A stretch of DNA of 46,116 bases from Bacteroidota bacterium (GTDB lineage Bacteria > Bacteroidota > Bacteroidia > Bacteroidales > Lentimicrobiaceae), in NCBI GenBank assembly GCA_009773455.1, contig WSXU01000012.1, forward strand, positions 1 through 46,116, in the 5' to 3' direction. The notes beneath the pieces are model-generated. The model was given only the letters and a program-made list of their open reading frames with translations. It made no database searches and was not told where the DNA came from. Shown in pieces: positions 40,818 to 46,116 of the stretch (positions within the stretch are counted from its first letter, which is position 1; every line of letters starts with the position of its first letter). The translations under genes and the position numbers were made by a program.

Positions 40818-42845
40818 AAGCGTTTCTTTAGCCGCTTTGTAGATTCTCTCTTTGTCCGGAAGAATGGCTTTCTCAAGAATCCGGTTAAACCCAACCGGTG
40901 TAAAGGTTGAACCGACCCGTTTAACCGGTGCATCAAGGTATTGAAATGCTTCTTCGGTTATAATTGCTGCGATTTCGCCTCCAAAACCTCCGAATACTTT
41001 GTCTTCATGCACCACGAGGGCCCTGCCGTTTCTTCTGACGGAATCAAGAATGGTTTCCCTGTCGAGCGGAATGAGTGACCTCAGATCGACGACTTCAATG
41101 CTCTTTCCTGTTTCTGAAGCAATTTGTTCAGCAACAGCCAGACTCATATGAGTTGTATTGCCATAGGTTATGATGGTGAGGTCTTTTCCTGGTCTGCGGA
41201 TACGTGCTTTACCGAAAGGAACCTCAAAATCATCGGGGACGAGGGTTTCTGCCAGCGGATCGTTGTAAAGGGCTTTTGGTTCAAGGAACATGGTCGGGCC
41301 TTCTGACCTTATTGAGGTCCTCAACAGGCCGGCGGCATCATCGGCAAACGACGGATATACGATCCGTATTCCGGGAAATGTAGCCAGAGCCCCTTCAATG
41401 GTCTGGGAATGATACAGTCCGCCACCGATATAGCCGCCTGATGCCAGACGGATGGTTACATTGGGGCTGAAAGCTCCGTTGCTCCTCCAGTAATCGTGGG
41501 TGAGTTCAACAAACTGCTCCATGGCCGGCCAGAAATAATCGGCAAATTCAGCACCTTCAATAACAATGCGCAGATTTTTGCCGAAGCGGCTCATTCCGTT
41601 GGCCGTTCCGACAATAAAGTCTTCGGCAATAGGAGCGTTGAACACCCGCTCTATGCCGAATTCCTGCTGCAGGCCCTTACTTACATTAAAGATACCGCCC
41701 TTTTCCTTGTTGGCGATGTCCTGTCCCCAGATAAATGTATCGGGGTTGTGCCTGAATTCAGCCTTTAAAGTCAGATTCAGTGCCTGTATAAGCTTGAGTT
41801 TTTCACCTGACTGAAGATCATGAATGCCAAGCGGATATTTTAAAGCCGGGTATGGGGCAGGAATAACAAAATCAAAGATACTTGCCGGATCAGGATCCAG
41901 GGCAGTCAATGCTTTCTTATGCGCTTTTGATACTTCTTCCTTTGCCAGTTTGTCAAGTTCGTCGAGTTCTTCCTCACTCACACGACCTGAAATGATCAGT
42001 GTTTTACGGTATCTGTCGAGCGGGTCACTGGCCAGTGCACAATGCCTTTCATTTTCATCCCTGTAAAGTTCATGCTTATCGGAATTTGAATGCGAATGAA
42101 TTCTTATGACACTGGCATGAACGATCACCGGCTCCTGCTTTTCGATGGCATGTTTCCGTGCCTCGGTCATTGCATTCATTGAGTCGAATACATTTTTCCC
42201 GTCACAATAGATGATCCTCAGGTTTTTAAAACCCCTGAAATTATCAGCGGCACGCCAGTTTGCAGTCTGGTCGCGCTTGTGAACCGAGATGCCATAGTTA
42301 TTGTCCTGAAAAACGAAAACTACGGGTAACTTTTCGTTGGTAGCCCCGTTGATGGCTTCATAAACATAGCCTTCAGAGGTTGATGATTCACCCTGTGAAC
42401 TGATGGCAACAGCCTGTACACCGTATTTTTTTATCGCCCTGGCGACACCGGCTGCATGAAGTGTATGGTTGCCGGTTGCCGAGGAAACATTGTGTATGTT
42501 CCAGGCAGGTTTAGCGAAGTGGTTCGACATATGGCGGCCGCCACTGGCAGGGTCCGTTGCTTTTGATATGCCATTCAGAATAATTTCTTCAGCACTGACA
42601 CCTGCAGAAATGGCAGTAAGCATATCACGGTAATAGGGGAAAAGATGATCGTTGTTCTTCTGAAAAACCTGCCCTATGGCAAGCTGTATTCCATCATGAC
42701 CGGCATAGGGAGCGTGGTACGACCAGCCAAGTGCTTGTTTCAGGTAATTCGGAGCCCGGTCGTCGAGTTTTCGGCCAAGCGACATCAGGTAATACCATTG
42801 TTTCAATGTTTCTTTATCGGTATTCTTAATTCCAAAAGCTTTCAT
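40809..42845 (-). CDS. 2-oxoacid dehydrogenase E1, fused alpha and beta subunits (branched-chain type)
   Basis: Thiamine-diphosphate-dependent decarboxylating component of a 2-oxoacid dehydrogenase complex, probably acting on branched-chain 2-oxoacids. 678 residues joining an alpha part (about 1-330) with the TPP region SSQGESSTSEGYVYEAINGA and a beta part (about 345-678) with VFNAPIAEDFIVG and the beta-type LRSLIPLDRETIL near 600. No E2 or E3 gene is adjacent, so those must be elsewhere. The product could supply branched-chain acyl-CoA primers for iso-fatty acids, fitting the phylum. The leader contains nested inverted repeats. Confidence 0.92.
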   Translation of the reverse strand: MKAFGIKNTDKETLKQWYYLMSLGRKLDDRAPNYLKQALGWSYHAPYAGHDGIQLAIGQVFQKNNDHLFPYYRDMLTAISAGVSAEEIILNGISKATDPASGGRHMSNHFAKPAWNIHNVSSATGNHTLHAAGVARAIKKYGVQAVAISSQGESSTSEGYVYEAINGATNEKLPVVFVFQDNNYGISVHKRDQTANWRAADNFRGFKNLRIIYCDGKNVFDSMNAMTEARKHAIEKQEPVIVHASVIRIHSHSNSDKHELYRDENERHCALASDPLDRYRKTLIISGRVSEEELDELDKLAKEEVSKAHKKALTALDPDPASIFDFVIPAPYPALKYPLGIHDLQSGEKLKLIQALNLTLKAEFRHNPDTFIWGQDIANKEKGGIFNVSKGLQQEFGIERVFNAPIAEDFIVGTANGMSRFGKNLRIVIEGAEFADYFWPAMEQFVELTHDYWRSNGAFSPNVTIRLASGGYIGGGLYHSQTIEGALATFPGIRIVYPSFADDAAGLLRTSIRSEGPTMFLEPKALYNDPLAETLVPDDFEVPFGKARIRRPGKDLTIITYGNTTHMSLAVAEQIASETGKSIEVVDLRSLIPLDRETILDSVRRNGRALVVHEDKVFGGFGGEIAAIITEEAFQYLDAPVKRVGSTFTPVGFNRILEKAILPDKERIYKAAKETLDF

Positions 42846-42865
42846 CAGAAAAAATCAGATCAGAT

Positions 42866-42914
42866 AATAGGTTTATTGTTAATGCGCTAACAATAGCGAC
42901 ATAGCAAACCTATT
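42866..42914. promoter_or_regulatory. Nested inverted repeats around the E1 gene promoter
   Basis: Outer arms AATAGGTTT (42866-42874) and AAACCTATT (42906-42914); inner arms ATTGTTA (42875-42881) and TAACAAT (42888-42894) with loop ATGCGC. On the minus strand the right outer arm contains the -7 element TAGGTTTG (42912-42905), so the structure spans promoter and leader and could be an operator or a leader hairpin. Confidence 0.45.
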
Positions 42915-42985
42915 AACAACCTTTCAAGGACTTTGTTCACAGAAATATGATGGTGGTGGGATACCTGCCTTTCGGAAATAAAAGG

Positions 42986-43561
42986 CTAATCCCGTATGAT
43001 TCTGTATTCCCCGTTTCCGGAAAGCCTGATTATAGTGGAAGCCCTGGCCTGGTTAAAAAGATCGTGATACAACTGGACACAGTAATTCACCTGACTTTTG
43101 ATTGAATCGGAAATTTTGTTGAACACCATGGGTGTAGCCTCCCCGGAAATATTTGCCGATGTAGAAACGACCGGCCGGCCAAGCTCGTGAATCAATTGTC
43201 TGCAGAAATCATCCCTCACAATTCTTATAGCCACAGTACCGTCAGCGGCGGAGACATTTTTTGGAAGATTTCTGGCATTGTCATAAATGACTGTAACCGG
43301 ATTATCGATGCTGTTGATAAGGTCTCCGGTAATATCGGGTATTTTATCAACATATTGCTGCAACATTTCAAAACCATCAACCAGGATGATCAGGCTTTTA
43401 TCATCCTTTCGGTTTTTGATCCTGTATATCTGTTCAACAGCTTTTGAATTCAGGGCGTCACATCCGATACCCCAGATGGTGTCGGTAGGATAGAGGATCA
43501 CACCCCCTTCCCTGAGTACTTTGATGGTTCTGTCGATTTCTGATTGAATTTCTGTATTCAT
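42986..43561 (-). CDS. L-threonylcarbamoyladenylate synthase (Sua5/YciO/YrdC family)
   Basis: Makes threonylcarbamoyl-AMP for the t6A modification of tRNAs that read ANN codons. 191 residues: GGVILYPTDTIWGIGCDA (19-36), KNRKDDKSLIILVD (49-62) with the KxR nucleotide motif, and STSANISG with the conserved S-x-N. There is no separate Sua5 C-terminal domain, so it is the short TsaC/YrdC form. Its ATG overlaps the stop of the GT9 gene (ATGA), so translation is coupled to it. YciO-type paralogues cannot be fully excluded. Confidence 0.92.
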   Translation of the reverse strand: MNTEIQSEIDRTIKVLREGGVILYPTDTIWGIGCDALNSKAVEQIYRIKNRKDDKSLIILVDGFEMLQQYVDKIPDITGDLINSIDNPVTVIYDNARNLPKNVSAADGTVAIRIVRDDFCRQLIHELGRPVVSTSANISGEATPMVFNKISDSIKSQVNYCVQLYHDLFNQARASTIIRLSGNGEYRIIRD

Positions 43562-44556
43562 ACTTCAAGCCGGTCAAGTAGTTGTTCAGTTTTAATAGTT
43601 TCGGCGCATTTAAAATGGCCTTCAGGACACTGACGAAGGCCATGCAATCCGCATGGTTTGCACTCCGGCACCGGATGTGCTTCAATAATGCCGGCATTGT
43701 CTGATAAAGGTCCGAAGCCAAATGCCGGGACCGTTGAGCAATAGACGGCAGTTACAGGTGCATTCACCGCTGAAGCCAGGTGCATCGGGGCTGAATCATT
43801 CACATAATTCATCAGGGCTCCTTTCATCACAGCAGCCGACCTGAGGAAATCAAGCTGGCCTGATAGGCTGATGACACCGGAATTCCTGGTAAGGGCAATT
43901 ATCCGGTTACAAATATCCTGATCATCTGATGCTCCAAGTAATATAACACCGATATCCTCCGGAATGTTGTCAATTAAATCAATCCATTTATGAACTGGGA
44001 ATTGTTTGGTGAACCAGAGTGAAGCGGGTGAAATGGTAATATACCTGCCCGTAACCCGTTTACTTAAAGAGCTGTAATCCGAAAATGAAGGGTAAAGCGC
44101 TGGTTTTGAAATTGTAATATCAGGTATCCAGCTCAGAAGATGATGGTTACGTTCCGTCTCATGTTCTGTATAACCAACCAGTCCTATCTCGTGTTTTGCT
44201 TTAATGGAAAAAGTAAAAGAAAGTGGATTTTTGTCAAATCCCGATCTGACGGGTGCTCCGGAAAAAGCGCTCAGGAATCCCGAAGTAAAGAAGCGTTGCA
44301 CATTGATAACAGCATCATATTTTGCTTTCCTGACAGAAAATGCAAGTCGGAGCAGGTTGCGGTACTTTTTTTTACGCTTGTCCCAGCAATGAACAGTTCT
44401 TATAAAAGGGTGTCCTCTGAAGAGACCTTCATACCCCCGCTTAACCAGGTAATCAATTGCGGCATCCGGAAACCTTTTGTGGAGGCTTTCGGCAAGCGCA
44501 GTTGAGAGGATTACATCTCCCAGTGATGCGGTTTGTATGATCAGAAACTGTTTCAC
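43558..44556 (-). CDS. Glycosyltransferase family 9 (heptosyltransferase-like)
   Basis: Predicted ADP-heptose or related sugar transferase for lipopolysaccharide core synthesis at the inner membrane. With the GTG at 44556 the protein has 332 residues and starts MKQFLIIQTASLGDVILSTA, matching the usual GT9 beginning; a TTG 30 bp upstream is a poorer start. Late motifs VNDSAPMHLASAVNAPVTAV (donor binding) and a C-terminal Cys cluster CKPCGLHGLRQC follow the WaaF pattern. It overlaps the Sua5 gene by 4 bp. The direct repeat GTAGCAAT lies just upstream at 44580-44587 and 44594-44601. Confidence 0.9.
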   Translation of the reverse strand: MKQFLIIQTASLGDVILSTALAESLHKRFPDAAIDYLVKRGYEGLFRGHPFIRTVHCWDKRKKKYRNLLRLAFSVRKAKYDAVINVQRFFTSGFLSAFSGAPVRSGFDKNPLSFTFSIKAKHEIGLVGYTEHETERNHHLLSWIPDITISKPALYPSFSDYSSLSKRVTGRYITISPASLWFTKQFPVHKWIDLIDNIPEDIGVILLGASDDQDICNRIIALTRNSGVISLSGQLDFLRSAAVMKGALMNYVNDSAPMHLASAVNAPVTAVYCSTVPAFGFGPLSDNAGIIEAHPVPECKPCGLHGLRQCPEGHFKCAETIKTEQLLDRLEV

Positions 44557-44694
44557 AGAATAATGACAATGTTTGTTAAGTAGCAATCAATCGGTAGCAA
44601 TGGCAAATCAAAGACATTTATTATCGGTATTCAGGTGCATCTGTAGCAGGAAGCAGAATTTAATATATTAACAGAATCAGAATAAAGGCTACCG

Positions 44695-45513
44695 TCACAC
44701 CTGCAACCCGAAATCGCGTAATGCATTGTTAAGTGATGTTTTCAGATCGGTCGAAGGTTTGCGTTTTCCAATGATGAGTGCGCAGGAAACCTGATATTCA
44801 CCGGCAGGGAATTTTTTGCTGTATGATCCTGGTATCACGACAGATTGCGGGGGAACATAGCCTTTAAATTCGACCGGCTCAGTTCCTGAAACATCTATGA
44901 TCCTTGTAGATTGTGTAATGACCACATTTGCGCCCAGTACAGCCTCCCTGCCTATATGAACACCTTCAACTACGATGCAGCGTGAACCAATAAAACATCC
45001 ATCCTCAATGATGACAGGGGAAGCCTGAACCGGCTCAAGTACGCCTCCTATGCCAACTCCTCCGGAGAGGTGAACATCCTTACCTATCTGGGCACAGGAA
45101 CCAACGGTAGCCCATGTGTCAACCATGGTATTACTGCCAACATATGCGCCAATGTTTACATAGGATGGCATCATGATCACTCCCGGCGCAAGATAAGCTC
45201 CATACCTGGCAACGGCATGCGGTACAACCCTTACGCCAAGTGTATCATAATTATGCTTTAATGGAATTTTATCGTGAAATTCAAGCGGACCAGCCTCGGA
45301 GATCTTCATGTCAGACATAGGGAAATAAAGGATGACGGCTTTTTTTATCCATTCATTTACCATCCATTTCTCAGCCACAGGCTCCGCAACCCTGAGTTTT
45401 CCGGCATCGAGCTGACTGATGACTTCATTTACAGCATTCCTGGTTGATTCAGACTTTAAAAGCTCACGGTTATCCCAGGCAGTTTCGATAATTTCTTTTA
45501 TTTTTTCTGACAT
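44695..45513 (-). CDS. dapD: 2,3,4,5-tetrahydropyridine-2,6-dicarboxylate N-succinyltransferase
   Basis: Succinylase step of diaminopimelate and lysine synthesis. 272 residues with an N-terminal helical part and a left-handed beta helix of hexapeptide repeats (about 95-220, GVIMMPSYVNIGAYVG, GVGIGGVLEP, GSRCIVVEGV, GANVVI). MVDTWATVGSCAQIG carries the conserved active-site block. The enzyme implies that this organism makes DAP by the succinylase rather than the aminotransferase route, provided dapC and dapE are present elsewhere. Divergent from ruvX. Confidence 0.95.
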   Translation of the reverse strand: MSEKIKEIIETAWDNRELLKSESTRNAVNEVISQLDAGKLRVAEPVAEKWMVNEWIKKAVILYFPMSDMKISEAGPLEFHDKIPLKHNYDTLGVRVVPHAVARYGAYLAPGVIMMPSYVNIGAYVGSNTMVDTWATVGSCAQIGKDVHLSGGVGIGGVLEPVQASPVIIEDGCFIGSRCIVVEGVHIGREAVLGANVVITQSTRIIDVSGTEPVEFKGYVPPQSVVIPGSYSKKFPAGEYQVSCALIIGKRKPSTDLKTSLNNALRDFGLQV

Positions 45514-45535
45514 TGTCGGGAGTTTAACTGTTGGT

Positions 45536-45543
45536 CAAAATTA
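45536..45543 (-). promoter_or_regulatory. -7 element of dapD
   Basis: TAATTTTG on the minus strand, 22 bp before the dapD ATG. It lies 32 bp from the divergent ruvX -7 element, so the two polymerases would compete for space. No clear -33 element. Confidence 0.5.
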
Positions 45544-45574
45544 TAGATTTTTTCGACCGTTTCGGCTTAATTTG

Positions 45575-45582
45575 TAATTTTG
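45575..45582 (+). promoter_or_regulatory. -7 element of ruvX
   Basis: TAATTTTG, 20 bp before the ruvX ATG at 45603. It supports that start over the longer open frame from 45531, which begins upstream of this promoter. Confidence 0.5.
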
Positions 45583-45602
45583 GCATCTGTAAAAAGGACC
45601 TG

Positions 45603-46028
45603 ATGGGTAGGATTGTAGCAATTGACTATGGACAAAAGAGGGTAGGTGTTGCGGTTACTGATGAGGATCAGATTATTGCTACCCCATTGACTACTGTCCA
45701 TTCGAAAGACATTATTTCATTTCTGAAGGATTATGTCGGGCGTGAAAATGTTGAACTTTTTGTTGTCGGTGAGCCCCGGCAGATGAACAATCAGGCATCA
45801 GAATCGGTTAAATATATTGAACCATTTGTGCGTCTGTTGGTTAAGAGTTTTCCGGAAATTCCGGTTGAAAGGGTTGATGAACGTTTTACTTCGCTCATGG
45901 CGCAGCGTACGATTCTCAGCAGCGGAATGAAAAAGAAAGACAGGCAGAATAAGTCGCTGGTTGATACCATCAGTGCTGCCATCATCCTGCAATCCTACAT
46001 GGAATCCAGGTCGGCCGGTCACCATTGA
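45603..46028 (+). CDS. ruvX: Putative Holliday junction resolvase RuvX/YqgF
   Basis: RNase H-fold nuclease family; the essential E. coli homologue acts in 16S rRNA 5'-end processing, and a junction resolvase role was proposed on fold. 141 residues from the ATG at 45603: MGRIVAIDYGQKRVGVAVTD (1-20) with catalytic Asp8, a central GEPRQMNN, and ERFTS followed by the late acidic residue in SLVDTISAAIIL. The next gene appears to be def, an order I recall as common in Bacteroidota. Confidence 0.94.
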   Translation: MGRIVAIDYGQKRVGVAVTDEDQIIATPLTTVHSKDIISFLKDYVGRENVELFVVGEPRQMNNQASESVKYIEPFVRLLVKSFPEIPVERVDERFTSLMAQRTILSSGMKKKDRQNKSLVDTISAAIILQSYMESRSAGHH

Positions 46029-46091
46029 CCTGTATTATTTGCCGGTTGTTATACCGGATGATTGTAAAACTATCTGATACTGTTTCGAAAT

Positions 46092-46116
46092 ATGATTTTA
46101 CCAGTTGTGGCGTTCG
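46092..46116 (+). CDS. def: Peptide deformylase, 5' end only (cut by window edge)
   Basis: The last 25 bases start with an ATG and read MILPVVAF, which matches the usual N-terminus of Bacteroidota peptide deformylases (MILPI-V-a-Y/F). Position after ruvX also fits. Only eight codons are visible, so the call depends on that short match. Deformylase removes the formyl group from nascent proteins. Confidence 0.55.

Noticed and set aside
42967-42986. GCCTTT/AAAGGC hairpin at the Sua5 gene end
   Set aside because: Short stem overlapping the stop codon and lacking a T-run.
44557-44586. TTG start for the GT9 gene
   Set aside because: The GTG at 44556 gives the canonical GT9 N-terminus; the extra ten residues have no counterpart in the family.
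1-46116. CRISPR arrays, insertion sequences, prophage
   Set aside because: No regularly spaced repeats with unique spacers, no transposase or integrase, and no phage structural genes were seen on either strand.

Overview
The window reads as chromosomal core genome of a Bacteroidota bacterium, most likely order Bacteroidales. Four lines of evidence support this. About seventeen intergenic regions carry the Bacteroidota-type -7 element TAnnTTTG (or a one-mismatch copy), several with a TTG-type -33 element 18-21 bp upstream. Shine-Dalgarno sequences are weak. The families are typical of the phylum: DUF3822, an HHH-domain outer-membrane barrel, a PorV-like barrel, a fused alpha/beta 2-oxoacid dehydrogenase E1, a short AMP nucleosidase and a BirA without a DNA-binding domain. 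The gene order holA / HsdR_N and NUDIX-pyrE-SRPBCC-birA-rsfS-ftsH-LUD-cdsA-psd is also what I associate with this phylum. I see no insertion sequence, prophage, integrase or CRISPR array, and no broken gene in the middle of the window.

Layout. 1-640: tRNA-Pro(GGG) with its terminator, and an unusual second, interrupted copy of the tRNA 5' end. 640-8206: thioredoxin reductase, a DEAD-box RNA helicase, PurL and a YdfG-like dehydrogenase. 8376-13813: three tandem long-chain acyl-CoA synthetase paralogues. 13843-16198: holA and AMP nucleosidase, divergent from a stand-alone HsdR-N nuclease-like protein. 16440-19759: a secreted TPR protein, then a membrane protein, DUF3822 and rsmD. 19795-22827: coaD, NUDIX, pyrE, SRPBCC and birA. 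23060-27978: a co-directional run rsfS-ftsH-LUD-DUF2007-cdsA-psd that joins ribosome silencing, membrane proteolysis and phosphatidylethanolamine synthesis. 28071-31034: a small Cys/Lys-rich secreted protein, a HAD nucleotidase and a three-gene SPFH cassette. 31111-37005: a radical SAM protein, a peptide transporter and a pair of outer-membrane barrels, one carrying a helix-hairpin-helix domain. 37162-46116: DUF2461, DUF454, an M3 peptidase, fused E1, Sua5, a GT9 glycosyltransferase, dapD, ruvX and the first eight codons of peptide deformylase.

Genes acting together include cdsA and psd (phospholipid headgroup synthesis), beside ftsH (membrane quality control). holA with its HsdR_N neighbour may link to replication. 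The three acyl-CoA synthetases imply a heavy load of exogenous or recycled fatty acids. The best candidates for something under-described are the SPFH / small membrane protein / ribbon-helix-helix cassette (29378-31034), the HHH-barrel plus PorV-like pair (34058-37005), the Cys-repeat secreted peptide with a paired upstream direct repeat (27990-28373), heptameric micro-repeats sitting on stop codons, and the overlapping NUDIX/pyrE start region, which predicts a leaderless pyrE mRNA.

Promoter positions helped to choose translation starts. For the genes starting at 17718, 20262 (coaD) and 23060 (rsfS), longer open frames begin inside or upstream of the promoter element, so the shorter starts are preferred.
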